A stretch of DNA of 58,728 bases from Saccoglossus kowalevskii (lineage: Eukaryota; Hemichordata; Enteropneusta; Harrimaniidae): positions 416,877-475,604 of the forward strand of contig NW_003122410.1 in the NCBI RefSeq assembly GCF_000003605.2, in the 5' to 3' direction. Positions 45,593 through 58,728 of the stretch are shown piece after piece. A program made the translations under genes and the position numbers. Numbering within the stretch: the stretch's first letter is position 1; each line of letters begins with the position of its first letter. The notes under the pieces were generated by a model, which searched no databases, was not told the DNA's origin, and worked only from the letters and a program-made list of their open reading frames with translations.

Positions 45593-48500
45593 GTTATATT
45601 TAGAAAATAATAGTTCTTGTCCCGAGGCAATGAATGGGATGTTCCTAGATCTCCTCACACTTCACAGCACACATTCCAAATATCTGATGTAATTTCTAAG
45701 TATAAGAACCATCAGAAAGTTACAGTTTGGTGTAAAAATCAAGGAAAACATTATGGCATGGTGGTCCTTTCAAGTCTTGTAATGAAATTAAGTGTAGTAT
45801 GAAGTCAGATTCAGTGCTTTTCTGGTATGTCACCTGGTTGCCTTGTTTACACAGTTTGTCAGAAAACAATTTAGAAATTCCAACTTATTGATAGATGAAC
45901 AATGCAATGTTAGTTTGTATGTTGCCATGGTGACCACTTGAAAAAAAAACTCTGTTTAACACAAGCTCAATTTTACGGCTTGATGACATCACATACATGA
46001 TTTTAAATTTAGTTCCCACTCTGTTTTTTCAGTTTTCCAACAGTAAAATAAAATGGTTGTAAAGTGAATATTTAGAGGACCTTTCTTGTTTGAAGAAATA
46101 AACTATCGTGACATGGTTATCTTGTTGGGAGCAACAAGTGACTCTTAAAAAATAGTTTACAGTTTATTCACAAATCCTTCATGCATTTTTGGGAGAGAAT
46201 AAACCAAACTAAGTATATTTTAAATTGAAATAAACGATTCCCTAAGTGGGGAACTAATCTCTTGAGTTCAGGACATTGTAACTTGATAAAGTTGTGGAAA
46301 AAAAAATGAAATCCATTTCGGCTCCAGCATTGATGTCTAAGCTGAGGATTAGCAATTCGATCATGTCTGTTCTTTTATAACCTGTCCGTTGTGCCTGTTC
46401 TCCACTATTTTTCACAATGAATAAGCTGTGACATGGAACACCTGATGGTCTATGGTCACCTCAAGTGACTGCTGAACCAATGAAACGAAACAGATTTGCT
46501 ACTACGATATAGTTCTACTGCAGCCTATTAAGAGGATTGGATTGAACAAAAACAGCAGTTATGTGCTGTACTAGGAATTCAAAGGGATTTACTGAAATGA
46601 ACCCAACTTGGTTTCTGATCAGCATTTCTCTCAGAGATTACAGAGTCCAGATACAAGGAGTAGGGTTATTTTAATTCAAAGTACCCTTTCCATCGCTGGA
46701 AATTCACAGTTTTTTTTTCATAACATTCAGACAAACCAAAGAGTTCTGAAAATTGATCGAAAATATTGAAAGACCACTTACTATGTCACTGGCCGAATAT
46801 GGTCATTTACACCCAAGTGCAAGACCTAAGAATGGCATATGATCTCTTTGTGTGAGGGCACAAATGCTCATATTTGGGCTGTAATATTTGCATTCTCTGG
46901 GTAGGAACGACCTATACAAATGGCAATGGTCAATACATTTAGCTGGACCACAGAATACTCCTGATATTGTTAATTTTTTTTTTTTCCATATTTAAAAAAA
47001 AAAATTATCAAAAACTGTAGACAATGAGAAATTATTTCCATTAGGCCCAAAGCTGAAAAGACAAAACAAATAAATCTAGAAAAAAATGTTGCCAAGGCAT
47101 TATGGCGTTAAATGTATTAGGGACATGTCTTCAGATGTTTTCTGCTGCAAAATAAAAAAAAAACATTTTACATACATTTTTCTCGGTAAATTCAGTGACA
47201 ACAATTTTTCTGAATCTCTCACTGTATTTTCACAAATCAGCAATTCTCACAGTCGGAGCTATGTCACAATCACCATAACGTTGCCAGGACCAATCACAAA
47301 CAATGAATTTTCGGATTAACACCTCTGTGCCCCCCCCCCCACGCTAACCATATTCCCCCCCCCCCCACTAACGAAAAAATCTTTTATCTTCTACTGACTT
47401 CCTGTTCCGGTCCGTCTGTGAGAATGCTTCAATTGTGTAAGCATTGAAATTAAATTGTGAGTAAAATAAATATACAGTACTTTTCATGTTATAATACTTC
47501 TTATGTAAATTTTCCTTGATTGCTAAAAATAATAGGATTCACTGAATTCATTTTAAAGTATGTTTTATTCTGTATTTTTAGTCATTACATAGTGTCAATG
47601 TCTAAGTTGTGCAGTCTCCCAATTGTACAATAAATCATAATTGGAATATGACCTGCTACAGCATCTTGATGAGTCAGTTCTGTTAATCTCTTGTACAAAC
47701 CTTTAAACTTGCTCACCCACTGCTGTATAAATCAATTGTATTGTGTACCACAAGGTGCCTTGTGGGTAATTGTTCAACACCAAATACACCTAGTATTTTC
47801 TATTACAAGTATTGATCCAAGATTTCTCATTTCACCTGCTGGTAAAACAAATAGAAAAATCTAGTAACTGAGCATAAAATCATCTGCTGCATGACCATGG
47901 TCTTGGTTGCTTTTTGACCTTGTGTTAGTAATTATACCCAGGCTTGGTAAACTTGATATTTGGCATTGAGATGACAATTAAATGGCTGACTGCACACATG
48001 GTCTGGTGGATTAAAACTTGTGTATTGATTCAAAATTATCTGCTTCAGTGAAGACCACCAAAGGATATAAAATACTCTCTTTTTATTTTACCGATGTTTC
48101 GACTTCCTGAACAAAACACTTTGTATCTACTTTACAAATCAATTATGCATATTGATAAGATTATTTCCAGACACTTAGAATGTCTCCATCAGTTTTGATG
48201 CGACGCACACTTATGTACAATTGCTTAATGATATACGCAGTTTGAGTGATTCAATTTTTGGGATATCCTGGTTTAGCTCAACATCATGGCTTATTTGAAG
48301 TGTTTGATTACATTTAAGGCCAATAAATGTCAAATCAGAACCATTTAAAGCTTGTTGATTTAGTTTGTAAATTAAAAGTGTACTTAAACACACCTATGTG
48401 TCATTGACCTCCATACTTTTTACCCACCTGCATATTTAAAACTGTTGTTATCGTTTCCAACTACTTGACCCATCCTGTTAACACAGTCAGTTGAGTGTTT

Positions 48501-50199
48501 GGTGGCTTCTGATGGACTCCGCAAACAGAGGTAAAGTACGTCCTAGACAAGTTTTTTTGAAATATGTTAGGTTTCCAAGCTAAATTACCCTGAGGTCAAG
48601 TGGTACATACTTATAAATGCAACTTTCAAGAAGTTTTGTTGATAAGTTTGTGGGTAGACATTGCATCGTTTACTAGTATGATGTTAGAAAACAGTTGAGA
48701 AAAAAATATAATTTACAACCATGCTGGTTAATTAGGTTCGATACTACATTTAGGATTGTTAATAATTCTGAAAATATTTGTATTTAGCTATTATTTTAGT
48801 AAATATTTTACTTTATTGCAATCAGCAGTTGCTATTAAATTTGAAACATCACGGGAATTTCTTTGAGCTGATATTAGCAAAAAAATATGAAAATTAAATT
48901 TCAAGAAAAATAATGTATTGGTTTTCTTGACCTGTTTGTGTTGGTTTTATTAAATTCAAATTTAAATATTAATTTTCCAAATTCTGTACACGCAAATTAA
49001 TTAGTCACTAGCTCATTATTCATTTAACTGCTTTTCGCTTATAAGTATAATCTGCTTAATTAAACCCACGTAATTCTGTGAAATATAACAATAGAAGTCA
49101 CTATTTCGCTGGCAGATTTGAGAACTGAGAGTACTAGTATGCTCAAACATTAAAACAGTGAAATGTTAGGGGAAATTAATGCTTTTACAGTATTGTCGTG
49201 TAAATTCAGAACTAAAAGGTCATCATGGTGGTCCTCATGCAAGACATGTTTCGGGCTTCTTGTGAAATTCTACCCCATATGCAAGACTTGATGACATATA
49301 TGAAGCAGACATCGTAAAACTCTAGGGGTGTTAGCAGTTTGGTAAAAACCTCCAGAAATGTTCATGCTGGTCTTGCTTTTAATGTGGCCTCTTGGTGCTG
49401 TACATCTTCCCACAATGCATCTGGGATTATTCCTTATTTTTTGGATTTTGGAAAACAATGGATATAATTAAAATAACAATGGGATGAAATGCCAATTGAC
49501 ACTTTTAAGTTGAAATAAGCATGTGTTTCCAGTAATAATTTTCAAGGCTGGTGGCTTTGCTGCAACATTAGAAACTCTGAATACATGCACAACTCATGAA
49601 TATACAAACTGGCTGAATTATGAATGTGTTGTTTAATAATATTTTAATTGTAATTTTAATAACATAATTTGAAAAAAAAAAACACCTAAAAAAAGTACTT
49701 CTAGTGGTATCATTTCCCTCAAAGTCGTAGCAATCAAGATGGGATTTACTTTTTCTCTTTTTCTGGATATTCAGTAAATTGGGATTACATATTTATTGTA
49801 AAAACTTTTTGCGTTCCCTCCACAGTTTTGATATTCTTTATTGTAATTAAAAGCCTCACTTCGTTAATATTATAAATCATTAAATTTTGCAGGATCTACC
49901 CTGCAACAAAAAATAACATATACCGGTATTACTATACATCTGTCACCGTAATGCCATAAGTTACAGCGTGACTTAATTTTGTGGTATTTTACAGGGTATT
50001 TTCATCCTACCATATTAGGAAATACGAATTCCAAATATGGAATGATTACGCACGTAAGCGTCCTCTAATAATAAAAACAAACATGGCTGCCACCAGGGTT
50101 TGACCAGACTCTATTCAAAGAAGTTCGCTGATTCTGTTCTAAACTTTTTGGATTTTGGCATTCCCATGATTTATCCTTGGAAAGAAAAGATGTATAATA
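45593..50199. other. Intergenic or long intron, no recognised feature
   Basis: AT-rich DNA with C homopolymers at about 47331-47367 and no recognisable coding exon or RNA gene. It could be an intron of an unrecognised gene starting near 45.4 kb. Confidence 0.4.
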
Positions 50200-50337
50200 A
50201 TAAGATTATTACGAAGATATCTCAATGTATGCACTCAGACAGTACGCTGTCTCATCGACCTCCGCTGCGCGTTGATCGATACTGCCGCTGTACTGTCTTC
50301 GTGTATAGTTTGAGGTATCTTCGTAATAACCTTATAT
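50200..50337. mobile_element. Near-complete palindrome, about 138 bp
   Basis: The outer arms ATAAGATTATTACGAAGATA and its inverse (26 bp, two mismatches) enclose inner inverted blocks GACAGTAC / GTACTGTC round a GC-rich centre (CTCCGCTGCGCG). A foldback MITE is most likely; a long RNA hairpin would form if transcribed. Confidence 0.7.
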
Positions 50338-51785
50338 TTTCAACATTTGTCTTATAAAATGAAAGGGGTTTGTAGTATGTACTGTACTGTACTGTGTGTA
50401 TAGGACATAATCACTCTCTAGGGGTTTTTTTTTTTGAATATTTCACTGTTTGTCAAATGCTCTAAATTAAATCCCACTGAATGTAAAGCCACCAGTCTAT
50501 CGCATTGTTTTTTTTTACAAAACCATCAAATTTAAATCCTTGGAAATGAAAAATTTATCTTTGCAACATCAAATAAGTACATGTATTAGTATACCGACAT
50601 TACAATACTAAAGTTAAACCTGATGAATATTTTGACAGTATATGGTACATGGCGTTTTGGTTCTAACAGGTTTTAAAATGGTTGTTAGAACACATGTGAC
50701 TGACAGAGCGTGTCATCGGTGTTGTCTGATGTGTCATGGATCATGGATGGATTTCACTTGGGAAGTTTGTCTCTTCTCTGAGTTTTGTTGGTATTAGGGA
50801 TTTCTTAATGTCCAAGTTGCTGCATTTCCTGTGTACATTTCTCACAGGTACTTGGAAATGCATATTTTTAAGGACATGGACCATGGAAGTGACTAACACA
50901 AAAATGGCGTCATATATGGCCTCAAGAACATTTATAAGTACGAAAATTGAACTTTTTGTGGTAAGACTTTGTCATCACAAAGTTATTCGAACATTTATTA
51001 TTCTTGACATTCCCAAATCAAAATTTTTTTGCTGATTTGCACGTCATTTCAAGTGTCCTGTGGGATAATTTTGTATTATTTATGCAATTGTTATTTTTTG
51101 TGGTGTAAATTTTAGAGCTTATTTGAGATGCTTCAATGTAAAGTGATGTTACTACTAACTGGTGTTACCATGGTAATAAGAACAATGCATGTCCATCTGG
51201 AATGTACAGGGGGTGTCCAAATATTTGCTTTCCTTAGGCTTTCAGCATAATTAAGGAATTGTATGTTGTTTATCTAAAGATTTAACAAGTTTTGTGTCTA
51301 TGGTGTGATTGTTTTCAGTTTCAGTTCACATATAGAGTACTGGTTTGGGGGACATTTGTCAGGTAAATATGTCGGATGTTTTGTATAAGGTTTTAGATGG
51401 TACTCGTTCGATGTTGGATAACAGATAATTTTTAATTCATCTGTAGTTGTAATTCTGCTTTAAGGAGGACATGTTTTGAAGTTAAATCCTGAGTAACTGT
51501 TTCTGTTATTTGTTGACATGCAATATTTGGGTATACACTTACAGTATTTTCAAAGACACTTGAGAAAAGCATCTTTGATAAATTTAGATACACAATTTCA
51601 GAATATTTTAGGTAGACATTTTAAATTATCGACCTTTTGACAGTGACTAGCAATGCATACCAGATTACCATTCTATGTCCACGGAATTGATCCAATGAAT
51701 AACTGCAACTTTTATCACAAATTGACCCATACTCAAAAAAACATTTATTCGTAGAATCTAGTTTTATATTCAAAGTGGTAGAATT
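50338..51785. other. Unassigned AT-rich stretch
   Basis: A 99-codon plus-strand open frame at 50736-51035 has no recognisable domain. No repeat with clear ends. Confidence 0.4.
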
Positions 51786-51960
51786 GCTGTAAAATATTTC
51801 ATTTCAACTGAAATTAATTGTCAATGAAAAGACATTTTGGCTGTTTTGTATGAATTTTATTTCGTTGATTTTTTGATGAGTTGTATGAAAAATATAGAAT
51901 TTTATTTTCACTGATTTCATCCCTTCTGTGAATAAATTTGAAGTGAAAATAAATTACTGT
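51786..51960. mobile_element. Foldback MITE, family M1, copy 9 (diverged)
   Basis: CTGTAAAATATTTCATTTCA at the left, M1-like CATTTTGG and TTTTGATGAGTTG blocks, and AAAATAAATTACTGTA at the right. Confidence 0.65.
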
Positions 51961-52151
51961 AAAATGACTAATTTTCACTGGGTTTAAATTTTCACTGATT
52001 TACCATTTCAGGCATATTCAGTGGGTTATAAATTCACGGTTTTATCATTTAGATATTAAATTTTACATATTCACTGGATTTTTAAGCGCATTTTCCAGTC
52101 AGCGAAATAAGCAAAATCAAAACCCAGTGAATAATTAATTCTTTTACAATA
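51955..52151. mobile_element. Second foldback MITE family, M2
   Basis: Shares the TACTGTA end with the M1 copy beside it. Its own arms are TACTGTAAAATGACTAATTT...CACTGGGTTT and the inverse (AAACCCAGTGAATAATTAAT...TTTTACAATA). The body uses TTTTCACTGGGTTT in place of M1 TTTTCGCTGGAATT. Confidence 0.6.
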
Positions 52152-54149
52152 CTTTGCAGTACAAGGATTATGTAGATGATGTATAGCAGACTCTTATGTT
52201 TATTTGGCTTCATCTATTTTAGATAAATCCACTGTAAACATTAGAGAAACTGTAGAAGGCCACACTGTAGGGAAGATGTTTCATTTCCTAAATGTCTTCA
52301 GAAATTTGTATTTGCTACTGATTGAAAATTAGCAATGTCGAAATAGGGAATAAATACTAAATAGCCGTGACCACAGGCATAGGATGGGAAACCAGAAAAG
52401 TAGATGCAACCATGAAATTGAAATAAATGTTTACTCAAGTGTTCCCTCAGCCTGTACTGTAAACTTCCTGGCCCATATGGCTTAATGATTGGAAGATACC
52501 ATTATAAATAGAGGGGTAATAATATGAACGTTACAACATATATCTATCACTTTCTACTTCAGAAACTAATATTAAATTAGAAATTTATGATAATTTTAAT
52601 TTTGAGAACCCTGGGTTGTGAACATAATAAGATATATATAGTTTTCGACGGCCTGGTTTGTTGTCCATTTCTGTAGTCCTGCCCTCCAAGTTAATGTGAA
52701 AGGTCCATTCCTCTGCCAAGAGGGTAACATATTGAAGCTATTGCTGGGAGTTACTGTGATGTACTTTGGTTCAGTGGCTTGGATTCCATAACTACACAGG
52801 TCCTCTTTAAGGATTTATTTTCGGTTCTACAAACGAAATCGTTATCCTACATAGAGTAATCTAGCTCTCATGGGTGTTATTGATGTTTGCCGCTCAATTC
52901 AAAAAGTATTCAAGTTTGCCAGTTTAACTTTGAATGTGTATTTTGTATTTGATCTTGAGTTCACTGACTTCTTAAACACTGGTGGCGCCCACTGGGACTT
53001 CCAAACACTGTTGGGTGTCCACTGGGACTTCCAAACACTGTGACAGAAGGGCAAGTTTAATATTTTTTTTTTGAAATTCCTTTTCTTATTCCTTATTTTG
53101 GCAGAATATTCTAGAAGATGGTTTTTAATTTGTAAAAGTTTTAGAAGTTTATTATTTTTGTGGATACCGGTACTTAGGACTATTACTGTTGTTTATGTTT
53201 CCCCTGTACTCAAAGAATTGACAAGATTGTAAAGAGTGAACCTCACCAAGGTATGAGATTAATTTTATCTTTGTATGGTTGTTTTCAGTTTCATTAAAAA
53301 ACAAATTTGATGATAATCGTAGATTGTCATTGTTACTTGTGAGCTGGTTGTCATGACAACTCTTCAAGTTTGTATATCAAATAACATTCCTCAATTTCAT
53401 AAATCACAGTAACAAGATTGAAGTCTATTTATTAATATATGAGATAAGCATAATATTTGGTTTCAGAGCAATCGAGCTAAATCATACAAAACTTGAATTT
53501 AATTTTTTTAAGATAGCATTTTTGCTTGAAAAAATTATAAATGCAGAGTGATTCATCATAGTCCTTTGATGAACAACCTGCAATTTGGGACCATGTCGAA
53601 ACGTTGTGAAATTAAATTAACAAAGTCAGCTGCAAAGTTCTTTTCCATTTTAATGTGCATCCATGCTGAAAATAAGAATTTGTTCAGTAATTGTGTTAGC
53701 CAGTCAGTCTACAGATAAAACCCAAAGTTGTTCTCATTACAATTGGGCAAGTCCTGGCAAGTGAACTTTGGTAATGAATGTAAGCCTTGTTTTTTTCATC
53801 ACCATTTTGTTCACATCCATATTATTATTGTCACAATGATTCTGCTTTAAATTGTACTTATTCCCCTCGCCATTTAACAGCTGGGCTGTGAATTAATATA
53901 TAGTATTTCCATTCATTGCATAAACTGCAGAGCACGTCTCCTGCCAAATTTTCAGATTATACTATGTATTGGGAATGAGTTAGAAAATGAGTAATTCATG
54001 ATGATATGGTAATACTTTGACATAGCAAGACAAAAATTGTTGTGTGTTAGGAATATTCAAGTGTTTTTCATAGGGGTCACATGGTTTTTGTGAAATTTCT
54101 CATAAATATCAAATTTACCTTGAAAATGATATTTTTTGCTTGGAGATGC
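52152..54149. other. Unassigned AT-rich stretch
   Basis: Only a two-copy direct repeat of 25-30 bp at 52985-53042 (CCACTGGGACTTCCAAACAC twice). No gene recognised. Confidence 0.4.
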
Positions 54150-55180
54150 ATTTTTAATAGACGGGATGTTATATAGTGTATTGTAAATGCGCTTCTAATA
54201 GAGATCATATGGTATATGCTTCTATTGGAGATGCACTTCTAATAGAGGTCACATGGTATATGCTTCTATTGAAGATGTGCTTCTAAAAGTAATAGACAAT
54301 AATAGATGTTTTATAGTGTATTTATATATTTGTAATAGAGGTCATATCATATGGTGTATGAGATCTGTTTTTAGCTCCGCTGTCGACTTTGTCGAGCGGA
54401 GCTCATATGAGTGATTGTCCGGTGACCGTCGTCCGTGTCAATATTTTACTATTTCGACTTCTTCTAGAAAACTACAAGCCTGAATGCTTTGATACTTGGT
54501 GTATATGTACCTTGGGTAGACCTCTCTCAGATTTGTTCATTTCATGATCATATCTTCAATTCTCTAATTTTGGTGAATATTTTTGTAATTTTTGGTAAAA
54601 AGTGATATTTTCGACTTCTTGTTAAAAATCGCAAGTCCAATTGCTTTGATATGACATATATAGGTACTACATGTGAATCTCTCTCAGATTTGTTCATTTT
54701 GTAATGATATCTTTAATTCTCTAATTTTGGTAAATATTTTTGTCATTTTTGGTAAAAAATGATATTTTCGACTTCTTGTTAAAAACGACAAGTCCAATTG
54801 CTTTGATATTACATATATAGATACTACATATGGACCACTCTCAAATTTGTTCATTTCATGAATGATGATATCTTCAATTCTCTAATTTTGATGAATATTT
54901 TTGTCATTTTTGGTAAAAAGTGATATTTTCTTCTTGTTAAAAACCACAATCATTTATGGTTAAAAATTATATTTTTGAATTCTTGTTGAAAACAGCAAGT
55001 CCTATTGCATTGATACTATGCATATTCATTTTCTAATGATATCTTCTGTTCTTTAATTGAAATGTGCATTGCTAACAGCGGAGCTATCTCAGCCGAGAGG
55101 CTGCTTGTTTATAAATTTGATATTATAATACGGTGTATTAGAGATGGGCTTCTTATAGAGGTCATACAGTATGTGCTGGA
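54150..55180. repeat. 57-bp minisatellite interrupted by an H2 element
   Basis: Units containing CTTCTAATAGAGGTCA and ATGGTATATGC run from about 54150 to 54365; a related unit (GGCTTCTTATAGAGGTCATA) resumes at 55147. The H2 element 54373-55110 lies between them. Confidence 0.65.
54373..55110. mobile_element. Hairpin-headed repeat, family H2, copy 3 (best preserved)
   Basis: Head hairpin AGCTCCGCT (54373-54381) with AGCGGAGCT (54395-54403), extended by CGAC/GTCG; lead-in GACCGTCGTCCGTGTCAAT; then about four tandem monomers of roughly 150 bp containing TTTTCGACTTCTTGTTAAAA, AATTGCTTTGATA and TCTTCAATTCTCTAATTTTG; tail AGCGGAGCT...GCTGCTTGTTT. No coding capacity. Architecture is that of pearl / non-autonomous Helitron-like repeats. 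Confidence 0.75.
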
Positions 55181-56024
55181 CTTCATTTCTGTTATCTGAT
55201 AAAGGTATAAAAACTGAAACCAATGGAATTTCCATAGCTTTGAATCACAGTGTATAACTACTGGAATGAAGAATTGGAATTTATTTTACACAATAAACAC
55301 CTAAACTGGAAAATCAACTCCAAAGAATGAACCATTTAAAGACTTTATAATCCATCCATTTGGGTTCTGGTATTTGTAACGGTTGAGTGCACTGCACTGT
55401 ACCATGATGTAGTGTAGTCTATGATCGCATCACATCACATCATGATAACTGCACGAAGAGTTCTTCTTTGTTAGTTTTTGTACATGCAGGGTGAAACCTA
55501 TAACAAGTATATTTGACATTACGACTGTTTTTAACCTTAGAATAAGGTTAGCTGTGAATTACTGGCTTGCAACCTTGGTTAAGGGTCACTAAACACCCAA
55601 AAAAGGGTTCGGTATTATGGTTGTGATCAGCTGTAATAGCGCTGTTCGGAGTCTGATTACTTGTCGTATTACTTACTGAATTCTTTACAGCATTAGCCAA
55701 AGGCTAGATGACCTCTGACCATATCAACTTTGAAAATCAGTTAAAATGAAGTGTGTTTCTAGTGTTCGCCCCACAGACATGTAGTTGTTCAGCTTTAACT
55801 TGATTATTTCTTCCCCTCTAACCCTAAAGAAAAAAATAAATAAAAGACAGGAAATGTTTAGAAAAAGTGAATCGAGATTTTTGTTTGTGATTACGGAAAC
55901 ATATAAAGCCATATATGTATGCAAGCATGATGAGAAATTGTGTTTAAACTTTTTCAATGTGTGCGTATCTACATTTTGTACCACGAGTGAGAATATATAA
56001 GAATATAAGGCAATCATGAGGAAG
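55181..56024. other. Unassigned intergenic stretch
   Basis: No recognised gene or repeat. Overlapping open frames on both strands at 55724-56017 are not protein-like. Confidence 0.4.
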
Positions 56025-56227
56025 TACTGTAAAATACTTTATTTTAGCTGGAATTAATTTTCGCTGACAAGACATTTTGTGTGTTTTGTATGGAATTTAT
56101 TTTCATTGATTTTTGGCAAGTTGAATGTAAAATATAGAAAAAATGTTATATTCGCTAGATTTTATTTTCACTGAATCATTCCTTCAGCGAAAATTAATTC
56201 CAAGTGAAAATAAAGTATTGTACAGTA
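56025..56227. mobile_element. Foldback MITE, family M1, copy 10
   Basis: TACTGTAAAATACTTTATTT to TATTGTACAGTA, 203 bp, with the full M1 interior. Confidence 0.83.
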
Positions 56228-58511
56228 TGTTTTTAAACTCTGAAATGTTATTCTTAGGAGTTTATCTCATTACTGTTACAAAGTATTATTTCCACAAATC
56301 TCAGTTCTTTCTGGGAACTGTTTTTAATAAATGTTTGATAAAGTTGTAACATCACTAAGAAAATCTCTTGGAGTGAACAATGAAGTATTTGATTCTTGTG
56401 AAATTAGCTCCTCTTCTCCTATAAGTAAGCATTAGCTTTACAAATGTGTATGAAACTGTCAGGGAATAACGATAATAAGCGCAAAGAATTATAAAGTGGG
56501 GTTCCATTCTCTTTAATTCGGAATAAACAAAAATGCTTCTTAAAATTCCATTGATATGCTCTGTATCGTATAAAATTGATGCATTTATCATATTTTTCAA
56601 GAGTACAAAAATAAACTTTTTTGTTCATAGATAATTGATGAAACTCGATAGGTCATTTATTAATTTACTTTGATATTTGTGTCTTACCAAGAATTAAGAC
56701 CAGTCATGGCTCACTGCAGCAGGGGAGTTATCAATATTGATTTTAAATTGCCTCATTGTCCCTGTGTATGCTAGTTCTTGGAATGAAAAGTGATTGTTGT
56801 ACGCTGGACATTTAATACGAAATGAAAAAGAAAATATATCACATTAGTTACAATGGAAAAAAACGACAGCATTAGAAGTTGACATAACCCAATTAAATTA
56901 GGGTTTAAAGTACTTGAGTATGTACATTATTATGTCGGAATTGTTCACTGAAACCAAGATAGTTGATAAAAAAAATTAAATTGCCACAAAAATAACTAGT
57001 ATGTAAATTGAAAAATGAATGTCCAGAAAGCTGAAAAGACTAATTTAAGTTTTGAATTTAATTATACATATATTGAAAAATAGTGTTATACAACAATTAT
57101 TAACCTTGTTAATATGTCAGAGTCTTGTTAATGATCGTGTAAGCCCTGGAATGCTTAATGTAAAACAATTAACCTTATTAATATGCCAGGGTCTATATAA
57201 TGAATGGGTAAACCATTGGATGCTCAATCAGATTAAACATAGAAAATAAAATTGTTTATAAATTAAATTGATTTGATTATTAAAAATTACTGTAAAGTCT
57301 TTTGTATGCAATTTTCATTTGTTACAATATTGTATCATCAATTGTCAGGACTAATTCACAGTGCTGTCAGCTGAATCAAATATCGATAATTTGGTTGGAT
57401 AGCTGTAATACCTAAATTTTTCTTATTTTTGTTTTGCTCAAAAATTGGTGCTTTGGATCTGTTACTTCACACTTTTATTAAGCATTTATTGTTTTTTGTT
57501 GGCCTTCAATTATAAATTTCAATCTTCTACCTTGGCCTAGCCTATTACGCAGCAATTTCTCACTTCGTACTAACTCAGTTCCTGGCATTTGTATTTTTTT
57601 CTTCAAAGTTCAGTCGTCATGACGCGCCATATTCTGTATGTGTCTAATACAACTTATACAACTCATGTAAAAATATTACTTACTGGTAGTTACACAAAAA
57701 CATGCGTATCTTGATGTGAAACTTTAAAAGCGAAACTTTTGATACTAATTCGAAAATGAGGAATTAAAATTGTTTACTACTTTCGAGCAGGTAGGAAAGC
57801 TGTCAGTGTGATAGGCAGGTCTCAAAGTTAATGCTCCCCTGTTACTTGGGCTATCTACGATCTATCGGCAACATTCCGCTGCACTAAATAAGAATGAGTC
57901 ATTTATACTATTGAAAATTCTAAAACCACAAAGTGAAATCCATAAAGATAAGATGAACATCAGGTGAAACTTCTCTGTAATGTATAGTTACAATTCCTTG
58001 GTGCACATTTTGAATCCCTCGGTGTACGGTACGCTTTCTATTCTCACATACCTACAGTCATTCTATAATTGACACATGTAAATTCATTGTCTTCTGAGAA
58101 ACATACCGACAGTGTCTTGTGTGCCAGAAGAAAATTTCCTACATGTATGTATATAGATGGCTTATTTACAACACTCAAAGGGATAACATTTTCTAGCAGC
58201 CACTTTAAAAAAAGGAACTCAAATTCATATTTATTCTTTAATATTGTTTTATACAATATTTGCTCTGTTCGTAATGCATTTCAATTGACCTACCGTAGAT
58301 TTTTATTTGTATTGTATCTTAATTACACCAAACTCACTCAGAACCATATATAGTACTGTAATTACTTTATTAGTAGCACATATGCTTACGTAAATGACAG
58401 CGGTTTATCTTAGCCTGACAGGGTCGCGTGAATTGCGCCTTCCACAGTGCTCCAGACCCTACACATGCCTGACAGAACGATGTAGTTTTTTCACTTTCCT
58501 CAACGATTTTT
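56228..58511. other. Unassigned AT-rich stretch
   Basis: Contains one two-copy tandem duplication of about 72 bp at 57095-57230 (TTAACCTTGTTAATATGTCA and a diverged second copy). Nothing else recognised. Confidence 0.4.
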
Positions 58512-58728
58512 AGCTCCACTGTCGACTAATAATTGTCGAGCGGAGCTTATCATATGAGTGATTGTCCGTCGTCCGTGTCAATGTTTTACTTTTTCGACTT
58601 CTTCTTGAAAACTACAAGCCTGAATGCTTTGATACTTGGTGAATATGTACCTTGGGTAGACTTCTCTCAGATTGATCATATCTTCAATTCTCTAATTTTG
58701 GTGAATATTTGTCATTTTTGGTAAAAAG
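58512..58728. mobile_element. Hairpin-headed repeat, family H2, copy 4 (cut by window edge)
   Basis: AGCTCCACT (58512-58520) with AGCGGAGCT (58539-58547), then GTCCGTCGTCCGTGTCAATG and the same first monomer as 54450-54600. Very close to copy 3 apart from small deletions, so both are probably recent. It runs off the window. Confidence 0.75.

Overview
The window is invertebrate animal DNA: AT-rich, with long introns, canonical GT-AG splice sites and a dense load of small non-autonomous transposons. Two genes are identified with confidence. MED7 (Mediator subunit 7) is on the minus strand, with an intact coding exon at 8314-8988 and a probable non-coding first exon near 12181-12240. A complete Tec-family cytoplasmic tyrosine kinase (BTK/TEC/ITK/TXK group) is on the plus strand, 13006-35003. 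Sixteen coding exons joined by GT-AG sites give one uninterrupted frame of 651 residues: PH, BTK zinc motif, proline-rich region, SH3, SH2, kinase.

MED7 and the kinase stand head to head, about 0.8 kb apart at their 5' ends. From memory, human MED7 and ITK are neighbours on 5q33 in the same divergent orientation, so this looks like an old conserved gene pair. That, the full Tec domain set and the pearl/Helitron-like repeats suggest a marine invertebrate, perhaps a non-vertebrate deuterostome such as a hemichordate. The species call is inference.

Layout: 1-8300 has no recognised gene. It holds a 33-bp minisatellite (857-1395), a foldback MITE (1551-1762), a 61-bp satellite of about 42 units (3345-5925) and a cluster of 14-bp palindromes (6058-6423). 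8314-12240 is MED7, its single inferred intron filled with TIR elements. 12700-35003 is the Tec kinase; intron 1 (9.9 kb) and intron 2 (2.2 kb) carry nested elements, and introns 12 and 14 carry minisatellites. 35004-44500 is 3' UTR, intergenic DNA, a broken LINE (38979-39660), a 347-bp TIR element and an assembly gap. 44500-45560 is CpG-richer, with two unassigned open frames in divergent orientation that could be first exons of unknown genes. 45600-58728 has no recognised gene; it holds foldback elements and hairpin-headed repeats, one cut by the window edge.

The most distinctive features are the MED7-Tec pairing, the complete Tec gene with every diagnostic residue visible, about ten copies of one foldback MITE, and a hairpin-headed repeat family whose stem shows a paired substitution between copies. 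No new enzymatic or defence system was found.
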